A DNA stretch of 64,000 nucleotides from Setaria digitata (taxonomy: Eukaryota; Nematoda; Chromadorea; Rhabditida; Setariidae). The stretch lies in assembly GCA_003640385.1 (NCBI GenBank), contig RCAB01000074.1, positions 62,001 to 126,000 of the forward strand, written 5' to 3'. Positions 52,886 to 64,000 of the stretch are shown one piece after another (position 1 is the first letter of the stretch; each line of letters opens with the position of its first letter). The translations under genes were made by a program, and so were the position numbers. The notes under the pieces were generated by a model, which saw only the letters and a program-made list of their open reading frames with translations, was not told where the DNA came from and did no database searches.

Positions 52886-53066
52886 AAAAAAAAAAAGGAA
52901 ACAAATGAATAAACAGATCTAAATATCATCAAAAGCTTCTTTCGTCATTTTTTCATTTATCTTAAAAAAAAAAAGAGATTGGAAACGAAAGAATTTTTTT
53001 TAAATAGTGTGAAAAAATTTGGAATACTTGCTGTTGCAGAATAAAAAGTTTAACTTCGTACCGGGT

Positions 53067-56000
53067 ATGGAAATCCTGGCTCAATTGCTAGTGCCATTTC
53101 TTTTGCTGATTTTCACCATTTATCCTATAGCATCAGCATCTGTTCATGAATGGATGATTAAAAAATACAGACAAATTGAATATAATCCTAAATTTGATTC
53201 AGAATTGCCAGAAAGAGAAGGAATTATTTTCAAAAATTCACTACCAGTAATATTTAATTGGTTGCAATTTTCAAGTTTCAAAAAATTGAAATAAATTTGG
53301 GAAAAATGTAAATTTAAAAAGGACAGAGTTCCTAAGGATTAAAATTTTATGCAAATGTTAATTGACTTTAATAGGAAAATCAAAAATATTTATCTGAAAT
53401 TACATCAAATTTTTCGATTTTTTTTCAGCCTAAAAGTGCATTTGAAAAATTTGTAGAAATCTGGTGAACCACTTGATGGTTGTTTAAACATTGAAGAATT
53501 TGCTGAAGTTATGAAAGCACTGGGAGAATATAAAGGTAATGAAGAAGAAGTAGCAATTTTAAAGCCACCAGAACTTGTCACATACGTGAACTATGAAGTT
53601 CATGAATCGTTAGGATTTGATTATGCTGTGGTAATTTGGATTTAATTTCAATATTACCTCTTGAACTTATTTATTTATTTTACTTGATTAATTGAATTAT
53701 TCCAATTAATGAATTAACTAAATTGTTTGATTATTCGTCTATTTATTCATCAATCTTTTTGCATTTTTTTGGTGCGAATTCAGGAATTCTTTTAACAGGT
53801 GTCATTAATGACAATATTTAGGAAATGTGGAAGTTCTGTGGAGCAAGTTGCATAAAAGCAAACTTAATAGTCTAGAAAACTATACTAGCTCCACTATTCT
53901 CACTGTTGAAAATTATTAACGGATAAATGAGAATGCCAATTAACCAAGATCGCTTTTTCGTCATCATTAAAGTTTTAAACTGCTATTTTTATTGAAAATT
54001 TATTAAAAAATATAACTCTGAAATTCATAATTTAAATTTATTTTTTCTGTTATAATTTCATCTCCAAATTGTTTACTAGAATCAGAATGTCTTTAAATTT
54101 TCCAAATTTTACGATCATATTTCTAGATCACACGTACTGAGTCAACTAAATTCGAAAGTCTTCTAATTCGGATGATCGAACAAGGTCCAGGATTTTTTAA
54201 TATTGAAGGAGTTGAGTTCTATGAACTCTTGTCAGAGGTAAAATTTCTAACTAATGGCGGCAAATCTTCAAATTTTATTTCCGAATTGTTTTTTTCAAAT
54301 AAAAACAAAGCTTAAACTCTTTAAATTACATGTTAAGATTTTTCCACAGATGTAAGTAAGATTATTTTTTCAAGTTTCTTACAGCTAAGTGAAGTTTTAC
54401 GTACAGAAAGTTCACTGCTAGAAATACCAGCTGATGTTGTCGTTATCGGTGAAATTCGTGGTCGGTGTGTTTTTCTTCCTTCACTGTTTTATTCAACCAT
54501 TGAGCCGAAAATGCTTAAAATACTGATAATGATGAATAATTATCCAACTTTTGATATCATTACACGAAGTTGCATCTCGAAGTGTGACTCAACTTAGTTT
54601 AGATACTCTGACTTATTGCGATGGTTCCAATTATACGGTTATCCACCAAAACGTCGATATCTTTTCCTTGGTGGTATCATTGATCAAGATTGTGATGAAT
54701 CTGTAGAAACACTTGCTTTCTTGGCAGCATACAAAGTATTTTTGAAATTTTCATCGAAAATCTGTTATCATCCAATAAATTCCAGAGAAAATGTTAAATT
54801 CGAAACAATTTGAGATCTTTTCCACGTTATTTCAAATACTTCTAGATTGCTTTCTTCCATTAATATGGATCATTTGAAGCTCTTCAAGCCTTTAGTAATT
54901 TGCAGATAACAACGCCACATCATATTTACATGATACGTGGGGCAACAGAATTTTTTCCATTTAAAATCCAGAAGCGTTTTCCATTTAAATTAAGCATGGT
55001 GTTATCAGCTTTTATCACACGAATCTGTTCAGAAATGCCTATTGCTGCAACAATCGGAAATGCTATTTTCGCTGTACACTCTGGTATTAGTAACAAAGTT
55101 AGTTTTTTAAAAGAATATTTATGTTTAAAATAAGCATCTAAATGTGAATTTTGCTGATAAGCTTTTCTAAATTTGCTTGAGAAATTAATCACGAATAAAA
55201 GCTGAAAACAAAAAGTTGATTTTCTAGCTAAAAAATCTTGATGTACTGAAGAAAATGGAAAGGCCACCGCTGAAATGGACCTGTAGAATTCCGTATGATT
55301 TAATATTTGGAATGCCAAGTCTCGGTGTTGAAACTTTTCAAAAAATCAAAGGTTCGTAGGTTGAACTGAAAAAAATTCTAATGCCGTGATTAGAACATCG
55401 AAATTAGTAAAATCATCACTTTATTTCAAATATCTTTCTGATAATATTGGGAAGGCTTATAGCAGTATTATGAACTCGTTGATAAAAAATATGGAGCATA
55501 ATTGTGGTAGTTTAATTTTTTCTGATTCTGTCAACCAATTAAATGATAATCACCAGTGTTACTATAGAGAGAGAATTTTCTCTCCAGAGTTAAATTATTA
55601 AAACTTTGAAAAATCACTACTAAAAATATCTCATAAACCGTGTTTCGTAAAAGTTGTTTAACATTCCTCGATGTTAATTCATTATCACAAAGGTCCAGAA
55701 GTGAGATTTCAAAATTCATTAATGTCAGTAATTGTTAGGTGGCCGAGGATATCTTTTCGGTGCAAAAGCAGTTGAAGAGTTCCTGACACGATTGCGAATG
55801 AAGCTTATTATAAGGACGCATACGCCATTCGAGAAGGGTCATTTTATGTTTGCGTCCACTAATTTATTAACTATTTGGTCTAGTAATTGTAATGGTGTAA
55901 AACTTGCAACTAGTTTATATGTTGACCCAAAGTTGCATATAAGTTTACATTGTATGACACCGGTGGTGGTGAAAACCATTACCACTGAAAATTTGCCAGA

Positions 56001-56073
56001 GATGGTACCGGAAGAGGAGGTCGTTGAGGTAGAAGAGAAAAGTAAATTTGATGAACCTAGAAACAACATATAA
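53067..56073 (+). CDS. PP1-family pseudophosphatase with N-terminal signal/anchor
   Basis: Eight exons (53067-53246, 53457-53630, 54127-54237, 54385-54464, 54603-54735, 54906-55097, 55228-55351, 55739-56073) join in phase to ~442 residues. Residues 1-22 are hydrophobic (LAQLLVPFLLLIFTIYPIASA), a likely signal peptide or anchor. Residues ~150-385 align with the PP1 catalytic domain, but motifs are degraded. GDIHGQ is GEIRGR (177-182), GDYVDRG is GGIIDQD (205-211), and GNHE is GATE (238-241). The two later histidines (VHSGIS H284, IIRTHTP H359) and RGYLFG (R334) are kept. Four of the six metal ligands are therefore lost (H66, D92 and N124 equivalents, plus D64 changed to Glu), together with the catalytic-acid histidine, so catalysis is unlikely. 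A Glu-rich tail follows. The acceptor of exon 2 (TTTGTAG) is less certain. ATG 53067 follows a spliced-leader-like acceptor at 53040. Confidence 0.85.
53225..53294. repeat. Local duplication, copy 2 (overlaps exon 1 end)
   Basis: This is the source or sister of the duplicated block at 52808-52885. It covers the last ~22 bases of pseudophosphatase exon 1, the donor GTAATA and the first part of the intron. Confidence 0.85.
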
Positions 56074-57223
56074 GGACACCAAGGCAAAATATGATAAGAA
56101 TCTTTAAACTTAAAATATATGCATATCATAATCATTCTATGCTGTGTTACGAAGAAGTAAAAAGTTAATGGAGGAAACTTTTAGAGAGGTTTGAAATGAT
56201 CAAAAATCTCCCTCTTACCTTTCATTGTTTATCAAAAATGATTCTCAATATATTGCAAGTTGCAAAAGACTCTATTTTGTTTTTGGTAGTGCAAAAGTTG
56301 CATATAATTAATTTTCATTACACAAGTTTTGCAAAAATTACTGGAATATAGGAATCGTTTTTCTCCATTCTTTCTCATGGCAATTAAAGGTCAAGTAAAA
56401 AGAGATAACTTTAAGATTGGAAAATGCTAACAATGAAGCCTTATCATTTGTTGACTGGACAATGAAGCAATATCATCTGTTGCAATGTAACTTTTTGTTA
56501 AATAAAATATTTCAACGAGAAAAATACTTTGCAAACGACGGACTGTTTTTGAAAGCTTAAAGGTTACACTAACAGCATAAAAACAATCAAGTCAAGGATT
56601 TAAAAATTTTTACATTATATGATTGCTGGCTGCAATAAGTTACACATAGGAAAAAGACACTTGTCATAAAGGAAGTAAAATCATAAAAGAAAACAATATC
56701 TCAAAAAAGAATAGATCCGAAGGAATTCTTTAATGCACAAATTTTTTTTGGCCTTCCATGCAGCCTTAAAAAATTTACTTTTATTTCTTAACATTTGTAA
56801 TACTTTGTTCCAAATTCTCTAAACTTGCAGAAACTTTAATTATTTACCGTCTCAGGCAATTTAAATATTTAAATGGATGAGATTTCACTTTTCACGCTGT
56901 TTCCACAATAGTACGAACATATCTTCAAAAATATTGGCTTATTAACAACACTCGATGTTTTTTTTCCTGTTCCTCAAATTCGATTTTCAAATTAGCATTT
57001 GAAAAATGCACTTTCATTTACAGTTAAAAATACTTATTTGTTCGCATTCTTTTACTTGTTCACTCCCATATTAATTTCTCTTACTTATTCTCCATTCTTT
57101 TTCTGGTTCATTTTTCTCAGTTTGGTTACTTGGAGTAACACTTCTCAGATATCAAGTTTCAGTAAAAGGCTTCATGCAACCATCAATTTAAACTGAACTG
57201 AATCCTCCTTCAAAAGCCTTGAA
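56074..57223. promoter_or_regulatory. Upstream region of the first GPCR with conserved block
   Basis: No separate gene is supported; the hydrophobic open stretch 56999-57196 is unlikely to be a gene. A block at 56983-57024 (AAATTAGCATTTGAAAAATG and the following CACTTTCATTTACAGT) is matched at 61842-61893, upstream of the second GPCR. This suggests either a shared control element or residual duplication. Confidence 0.5.
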
Positions 57224-59242
57224 ATGTCTGGTAACAGTTCTGCTGAAGATAATGCTGCACTGGCCTCTGTTGTCGTGGTTAGAATTTCGAATAAAACTTT
57301 AAATGGCTTTAATTTCTGTTCTAAAAAAATGTGATGACAATAGACGAAGTTATAGAATATTAGATCATAAGCACGAGAAAGGCTTGAGTGATAATAAGAA
57401 ATCGGGTTGCTAAATGCTACAGTAAAGCAAACTGCAAAGTGTACTGTGTTTAAAGCTGATACTTCAAGAAATGTAGAAGTGTTGAGACTGATAATGCTGT
57501 TCTTGTTATAATGATCAGCTGATTATACGCAATCAGTGCATTACAGGTATCGATTTTTGGATTATTCAGCAATGGTTTGTCGCTTTATATGACACGTACA
57601 AAGACAAACTTCCGAAACGCATTTGGGATTCTATGCACAAGTTTCTTGATATGTAATCTTCAAGCTGTATTTGGACTTCTCGTTTGGTGTACCGTCGTTT
57701 TAAGTGTGTGAGTTGAACTTCTTTTACAAAGACTTTACATCGATTTTCTTCTTAAACTGAAAAAATTTGATTTCAGGAAATCTCCAGTTCTGTCGTCATC
57801 AGAGCCGCTTCCTGTGCGAGCCATAGGAGTGATAGTGAACGGAGGATGGTTCGCATCAATTTCGGTCCATTTCTTTATTGCTGTCAATAGATTTTGTGCT
57901 TTCGTTTATGCGACAAAGTATCATAAATTATGGTCCGAATCAAAGGCCTTGGTAGTTGGGATCGTTTCCTGGACATCTGCAATGATTTTTGCCACTCAAC
58001 ATTTATATGGTAAGTGAATACGAATGAGCAATCAGCTCCAAGATGGATTTCGCAAAGTACATAATTTTCTAATCTTAGGATATTCATCGAAATCCAAAGG
58101 TAAACATAAACTTTGAATGAATTTTGCGAGACTGACGGTGCTTTTACCGATTGGAGTTGCAGTACGTTGTTATTTATAACTGAACTCAGCGTAAAAATAC
58201 AAAAGATTACTTTTTTATGGTGTACGCTCTGATCTTAATGATTGAAATACGTTCGTGATTTAAAAAAGATTGTTACAGATGAGTGTTCATTCATATTTCA
58301 CAGAAATTCGAACTATGTTTTTTCTTATGAGAGCTCCGTCTTTTCTAAAATATGTGCCAACGTTGATGCTGCAGTAACAATTACAATAGTAATAGGAATG
58401 GCCTGCGTCGATTTCACTACTTTGACCAAAATAGTTGCATATCGCAGAGTAAGTTTAGTCCTACGAATCAGAGGTGTCATTTTCATCAGATGCTAAGCAT
58501 GGGTCTTTCGGATTTTGGATTTTAGGCAATGCGGCAAAATACTGCAACGTCAAATGGCGATAGAGAAAAAGAAGTGCTTTTCTTTAAGCAGGTAATGAAA
58601 ATGCTATTGAGAATAAAGAACACTAAAAAGGTAACAAATATGTGCCAGGATAAGGATTCTAACTGCTAAATTTATCTCATAACATCTATCCAGAAAACAG
58701 TTGTTGAAGAAGTTCCATCACAATATCACCAATTTGAAACCTCATAGATGTTTATGGTGACATATTTAATAAATAATTTTGCAGTCATGCATACTTGGCT
58801 TACTTTACATCTCGTGCACTGCAGTTTTCAATATTACTCCGTACGTGTTGACTGATAAATGGCTACTGTTTGCGTCAAGCACGATCATGTGGATTGCAAC
58901 ACAATCGCTAGATGGGTAAGCATGCACCTGCATTTGCTAGCTAGAGCTGAGCTTACTAGCTTTCTGATGGAGTGAGTCTACGGTTCTATCTGTCAATGAT
59001 TGTAGAGCATTTCTTGATACGTTAACTATTTTACTCAATTATACCTACCATTCTAACTGAAACTAAATGTGACGTGATCATTTTTGCTTATTATATTCAA
59101 CTGCTCCGTGGAAATATTGCTCAGTTTCAGATTAACCTTTCTGATTTTCAATCGCAGCTTGATCTGCAAAATGGGTTTCTGTTCAACGACGATAACACCA
59201 GCTGTTACCTTAAATCGTCTTCAAACCACTACTAGACAATGA
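57224..59242 (+). CDS. Srx-like serpentine chemoreceptor GPCR, copy 1
   Basis: Seven in-phase exons (57224-57277, 57547-57707, 57777-58009, 58279-58448, 58526-58591, 58785-58915, 59158-59242) give 299 residues, the usual size for nematode serpentine receptors. Seven hydrophobic segments are visible. Signature stretches are GLFSNGLSLYMTRT and NAFGILCTSFLICN (TM1-TM2), NGGWFASISVHFFIAVNRFC with NRF in place of DRY (TM3), FTTLTKIVAYRR (TM5 end), REKEVLFFKQSCILGLLYI (into TM6) and ITPYVLTDKWLLFASS (TM6-TM7). The NxFGILC and FFKQ patterns fit the Srx family; related families (Srt, Srsx) remain possible. Such receptors sit in sensory cilia in C. elegans; ligand unknown. Its paralogue starts 2.8 kb downstream with identical lengths for the first three exons. 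Confidence 0.9.
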
Positions 59243-60696
59243 AATGAAATATTTTGTAAGCATAGGATCGATTATTCACATCTAAAATGAAAATCTTTTT
59301 GTGTTTGGCTTTTGCAGATCGTTATGATGGATGGCTGTTTTTAATTTAATTATTTTTAATGAATGAGTGAGTGCTAAAGTTGGGGACTAATAAAATGCAT
59401 AAGTAGAAAGAAGTTTTTAAATGATAAGTTGATTTTCTTCTGGGAATTGCATTTCATTAAACAATCATTTTCATGCTTCTTCATCTTTACAACCATTTAA
59501 AAGGAAACCTAAAATTAGTTTCAAAATAGAAATTTTATGACAAAATAAAGATATAGCAGAGTTATTTACTATTTAACACCCGAAATACTTGTGTTTTCTT
59601 CTTCATTGTTTTTTTCGGAACATGAGCAATTGACAGTGTGATAATGATGACTCGTTTTTTTTTTTGATATAATTTTTCAGACTAACATTTTGGGTGATGT
59701 TCAAAATGATATAGTCAATCCTTTATAAAAGTTCAAAAAAAAAAAAAAAAAATCTACCAGCATAAGATAAGGCATTCGAAGGAGATAAACAGGCTTGACT
59801 TCATGATGAAAGTCAGTTCCGGCATTTAATCAGTGTAAAGTGAAATACTTATCACTTAAGAGACCAAATATGTTCGCCGACAACGGGCACTGTAAATGTA
59901 GCAGTTTATATGCAGCCGATAATGATCTGATGCTTTTAACTGACCGTTCCGACAAATTCCTAAGAAAAGAATACGATGTCTTCGATTCGTGAAAGAGAAA
60001 TACAAAAACTAAAGCATTTCCGTTAGTTACAGCAATACGGTGTAATTACCTCATTTTTCGTTTCATAGAAGAGCAAACTTTTATGCACTTTACAGCAGCG
60101 AATTTAAAGGGCAATAATTCTTCAGTAATTAGAAAAGGAAGAAGAAAGAAAATGAACTGATGTAACTTAAGCCTGTCACTGCGGATCACTCGTTATTTAC
60201 AACATACGCGCACCGAAAGATATTATTTAGCAGTATATTCAGTGAGAATATAAACATCTCTGGAAGAGAAATGAGAATTAAGAGGAAATATGTAAATGTT
60301 TAGTAGATCAAGTTTTCAATTCTTAATTTTCGCAATTAATAACAATCGGCGGAAAGCAAAGAAGCAATTTTTTCGAACAAGGTATCTGTTTAATAATTGG
60401 ACTGAAAAACAAACACCAACAAAATAAGCCTTCTTGGAATGATAGGGTGATTTTGAACTACTGGTGCTCATTAGAAAACAGAAGGTTAAAAACTACCCAT
60501 CCAATTAATTCATCATCACAATTAATGTTATCGGTAAAGAAGTACTTGGGCATAGTAACGTAGAAGAATGTAAAGCCAAGTATGCGTGACTATGAAAGCA
60601 CAGTCTTGATGAAACTTAAGCAGTACCTTTGCAATGTCCAAAAAAATATGTTTGTTCAGTCTGTTTCCCTCTTACTAGCAATAATTTCGTCATTAC
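59243..60696. other. Intergenic region between the two GPCRs, left part
   Basis: No gene is supported. It contains a poly(A) tract at about 59735-59752 and low-complexity AT-rich sequence. Confidence 0.45.
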
Positions 60697-60768
60697 CTGC
60701 TTGAGGAAGAGTGCTTCGTTCCCTGATGATATTTCTCGCTCTACTCGCTGTACTGCATCGTCTTTATC
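60697..60768 (-). pseudogene. Lone GPCR-type exon on the minus strand
   Basis: The 72-bp minus-strand stretch has a good acceptor (CTCTTTCAG) and donor (CAG|GTAATG), starts and ends in phase 0, and encodes a 24-residue peptide ending NEALFLKQ with VEREI inside. This parallels exon 5 of copy 1 (58526-58591; 66 bp, phase 0-0, ...REKEVLFFKQ|GTAATG), the third intracellular loop just before TM6. No matching TM5 or TM6 exons were found on either side, so it is most likely the remnant of an inverted third receptor copy. Confidence 0.6.
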
Positions 60769-62016
60769 CTGAAAGAGAGAGAAATATTTGATGCTTTAAT
60801 GCTTACCACCCTTCATTAAAATTATCAAAATTTCTTATTTGTCCCATTCATAAAAAATGCTTCTCTTAAAAAAAGTGATTTTTAAAGTGTTTTCTGATGT
60901 GAAAGATTAAAGAATGTTGCTATGCGATACCTCGTAGAAAAACGGAAATAGTACAGCAGTACATTTCTAACTAGTAAAGGTTTATTTCAATTGAGTGAGA
61001 AGCGACGGGAAGAATAATTCATTTCTCCTCCGGAATGGAATTAATTATCTCATCGTGCAAAATGATTGAAATCTTTTAGCTAATTATTATTTATGAAAGT
61101 TTCAGCAAGCGTGAATCTCACTTAAACCACGGATTAATAGCAAAAGCTAAAAGATATCATTTAATTTAAAACTGGTAACAACACGTACAATAAAATAACA
61201 GTATTACGAGATCCACAAATTTTCGCTACCTGATACTCTTTCATCAGATTTACCAATTATTTCTTATTTCTGCCCTCTTCCAAGCAGAAGTTCAATGAGA
61301 ATTTACTCCATTGGACAGTTTAATATTATTTGTTAAATAATATTGGTTCTCTAACTTTTTTAATTTCTTTTTTTTTTTTTTTGAAAATTTAAGAATTTTA
61401 AGAAACATATTATTTTCAGTCATTTCGAGGGAAAATTTTCTATGAATGTTTAAAAGCAAACTTTTGAAAAATTTTAGTTAACAAAAATACAATGGATATT
61501 TTTCTATGTCGACATCATAACATCATAACTTGAATGAAAATAAAATGATATAAAAACTCTTCTGTCAGCGATAATATTTCTTATTGTTAATATTTGCTTT
61601 TATTGTTCTTTGTAAATTTGAAGTATTTTAAACATTTTCTTTGACTCTACTAGCCTCTCTGATCAATGTAATAGTTATATGCGACATACAAACATTTGTC
61701 ATTTCTTTGATTTGCTAGTATTAATTAATCTGTGATAAGTTAAATAAAACAAGCACATTTTGTTTTGCACATATTTTATGAAAATATTTGCTCGTTGATA
61801 ATGCTCCTAACCTCTTTTTTGTTTTGGAACAAAATTTTTTCTTAAATTGAATTCTAAAATAGCATTAAAAAAGTGCACTCTCAGCTACAGTCAATAGTAA
61901 TAATGAGTCCTAACATTAATACTTCTTGGCTGTGAAGCCCCGGTGCAAATTCATTTTATCCATTAAATTTATACTTAAAAAGCAATATTTTGAACCAGTT
62001 TTTCAAGTATTTCAGG
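60769..62016. promoter_or_regulatory. Upstream region of the second GPCR
   Basis: No gene is supported. It includes the block at 61842-61893 shared with the upstream region of copy 1, and the acceptor-like TATTTCAG ending at 62015, one base before the start codon, consistent with trans-splicing of a leader. Confidence 0.5.
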
Positions 62017-64000
62017 ATGGCTGATAACAATGATGTTGAAGACGGTATTGCATTGGCTTGTATTGCTGTGGTTAGTATTTCATCGAGCTAATTTTTTCAT
62101 TTTTATTATTTTATGGTTTTAAAAATTCCTCGTGATGCAGTGAAAAGAGTTAGAGAAGTAGCAAGTCTTGAAAGTAACACAAGTTCAGGTAACAATAAAA
62201 AATTAGGAAAAAGCAACCGATAGTAATATGGTACCATATAACAAATATTCAATGCATATGAATATGCATTAAAAGACCTAAAATTGAGAACTCATCGAAT
62301 TCTGGGGGATCGTTAAGAATCATAGTAAAATGAAAGATTAATGCTTTATAAAGACTGTGCACAGGTGTCGATATGCGGGCTATTTAGCAATGGTCTGTCC
62401 CTTTATATTACACGTACAAAGTCACGTTTTCGAAACGCGTTTGGAATTTTATGCAGCACTTTTTTGATCTGCAACTTACAAGCAATATTTGTGCTCTTCA
62501 CGTGGTGCAGTGTCGTCCTCATCGTGTACGCTTCTTACACTTGATGAAAAAATTTCTGAATTTCAATTTTTTTGCGTCCATCGTGTCTTTATGCACTTAA
62601 AGATTTCATTTTAGGAAATCTCCAATACTGTCATCACCGGAACTGTTTCCTGTTCGATTCATAGGTGTCCTAGTAAATGGAGGATGGTTTGCATCAATTT
62701 CAGTTCACTTTTTCCTTGCCATTAACAGATTTTGTGCCTTCGTGTACGCTACAAAATACAATCGACTATGGTCAGAATCAAAGGCTATTGTGGTTGGAAT
62801 CGTTTCGTGGACATTTGGAACGGTTTTAAGTATGGCACATTTGTATGGTATGTTTTCAAAGTGGAAGGATCTTTCCAGTGATGTTAATATCTTTTGAGAC
62901 ATTAGTTTTGAAAAATTGACTACTACTATTTTCATGTCCTGACAAATGGCCTAGTTGACTTGGCAGGTGAGTTGTCGCACACTGTTCAGTATCGCGTTGT
63001 TTATAACCAATGCCTTTCATAGGGTCTCATGGGCAGCGTGGTACTTTAGCTCAATGTTTGGTTTATCCCAGCGCCAATTCTGCTTTCCAAGAATGGCTCA
63101 CTTGGAGTTAACATTACTTTCTATGCTGCAAGCAAGTGACCGAATATACTCCGACTCCTGAGGGAAACTTCAAACGGAGCATGCCACTTAGTCTTAATGC
63201 AAAGTAAGACTACCGACTCCAAGTCAGAATCCCTCTGAACTTTCGCAGAGTTTCCTTGGCTTCATCTTACTATAGTTCACCACTAGCTTACAAGCCATAC
63301 TGCATGCAATATTACAAGAGATATTTTGCGCTAATATATAAATCACATATTAATTATAGTAAAATATTGTCATCTTACTATGCCTTTTATTCCCGGAAAA
63401 CCTGCATGCAGTAAACTCTACTGGTTCTTGTTTCACGACAGGTCAGATAGATTAGAAGATTAACGTTTATCGAATCATTGTTTTTTTTTTGGATACATGT
63501 AATATTACACAAAACTTTACTAATTTTTATTGATTTATCAGTAGCTTACCAGATGTAAGTGCAATTAGTAAAAGTATAATGGATACAGTAAAATTTTAGC
63601 AAACGTTATGTGGATAGGAAAATATCATCTAAGGCACATTTTAACATGATTCAGATTTCTGCTATTAATTATTTAGGTTTTGTTCAGAACCTAAACTTGA
63701 TCCAAGTACAATCTGATCCCAATAACTACAAGAAAATATAAAAGTTTGCCATTTGATCGCTACTTATTTGTGTGTTGTTCTTGATATTTCATTTTTCTAC
63801 ACATTAAGATTCATTTAGACAAAATTATTTATAGAAGAATGTTCGATTTTATTTAATGAAGCATCAGATTATCAATTCTTCTACCAACAATCCTTTTATG
63901 GTGAATTCTGTTCCAACGCTGATGGCATAATATCGGCATTTATAATAGTAGCAATGGGATGTATCGATTTCACTACTTTGATTAAAATAATTTCATATCG
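62017..64000 (+). CDS. Srx-like serpentine chemoreceptor GPCR, copy 2 (partial)
   Basis: This is the tandem paralogue of the gene at 57224. Exons: 62017-62070 (54 bp), 62365-62525 (161 bp), 62615-62847 (233 bp) and 63835 to the window edge. The first three match copy 1 in length exactly and in phase. The protein is closely similar: VSICGLFSNGLSLYITRTKS, RNAFGILCSTFLICNLQAIF, NGGWFASISVHFFLAINRFC, and the fourth exon ends CIDFTTLIKIISYR at the edge. TM6, TM7 and the C-terminus lie outside the window. Intron 3 is long (987 bp against 269 bp in copy 1) because it contains an antisense 28S rRNA relic and other AT-rich sequence. No stop codon or frameshift is seen in the exons present. Confidence 0.9.
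62951..63283 (-). pseudogene. 28S (LSU) rRNA relic, antisense, in a GPCR intron
   Basis: The plus strand here resembles the reverse complement of a conserved part of eukaryotic 28S rRNA, in the correct order. Blocks: CTAGTTGACTTGGCAGGTGA and GTTGTCGCACACT (near 62951); ACCAATGCCTTTCATAGGGTCTC (~63008); GGTTTATCCCAGCGCCAATT followed by CTGCTTTCCAAGAATGGCTCA (~63060-63103); CTCCTGAGGGAAACTTC (~63156); CAGAGTTTCCTTGGCTTC and ATAGTTCACCA (~63246-63283). Substitutions and small deletions occur throughout, so it is not a functional rRNA gene. It is richer in GC than the intron around it. It most likely entered as an rDNA- or rRNA-derived insertion after the GPCR duplication. Confidence 0.75.

Noticed and set aside
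56999..57196. Hydrophobic open frame upstream of GPCR copy 1
   Set aside because: Translation of T-rich DNA; the equivalent region upstream of copy 2 has no matching frame.
62955..63161. Open frame MTWQVSCRTLFSIALF... in the GPCR intron
   Set aside because: It is the translation of the antisense 28S relic, not a gene.

Overview
The window is nuclear DNA of a nematode. The sequence is strongly AT-rich, with many short introns that have GT-AG ends and TTTCAG-like acceptors. Several start codons lie a few bases after an acceptor-like AG with no exon in front, as expected for spliced-leader trans-splicing. The gene content also fits: a nematode-type 7TM receptor pair, a bestrophin and a nematode Cys-loop channel. 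The look is that of a parasitic Spirurina (filaria-like) genome, but that is inference and no species is claimed. The exon models below were built by hand. Reading phase was checked at every listed junction, and exceptions are stated.

Layout. 1-8235 (+): the C-terminal ~1,288 residues of midasin (MDN1/Rea1), with the acidic tail and the MIDAS/VWA domain. 10068-19316 (+): a 24-exon gene for a ~1,142-residue multi-Tudor protein with a coiled coil. 21160-21230 (+): tRNA-Gln(CUG). 22001-22939 (+): a 151-residue Nudix Ap4A hydrolase. 23559-27877 (-): a complete ~517-residue bestrophin. 30080-36300: a large inverted repeat (foldback) with arms of ~1.6 kb, perfect short hairpins, and three exons of an unrecognised gene. 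36300-45800: gene-poor and AT-rich, with a second TGCATG-rich array and a threefold ~0.86 kb tandem repeat. 45819-51074 (-): a complete 498-residue Cys-loop ligand-gated channel. 51913-52608 (+): a small secreted ten-cysteine Ly-6/three-finger-like protein, divergent from the channel. 53067-56073 (+): a PP1-family pseudophosphatase of ~442 residues that has lost most metal ligands. 57224-59242 (+) and 62017-64000 (+, runs off the edge): two tandem Srx-like chemoreceptor GPCRs. A lone GPCR-like exon lies on the minus strand between them, and an antisense 28S rRNA relic lies in an intron of the second.

The genes are mostly unrelated in function, as is usual in a non-operon nematode region. Exceptions are the GPCR pair (a recent tandem duplication including upstream sequence) and, more speculatively, the divergent Ly-6-like protein and Cys-loop receptor. 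Points most worth checking are the 5.3 kb foldback, the pseudophosphatase, the Ly-6/channel pairing, the 28S relic and the apparent GT-TG intron in the bestrophin gene.
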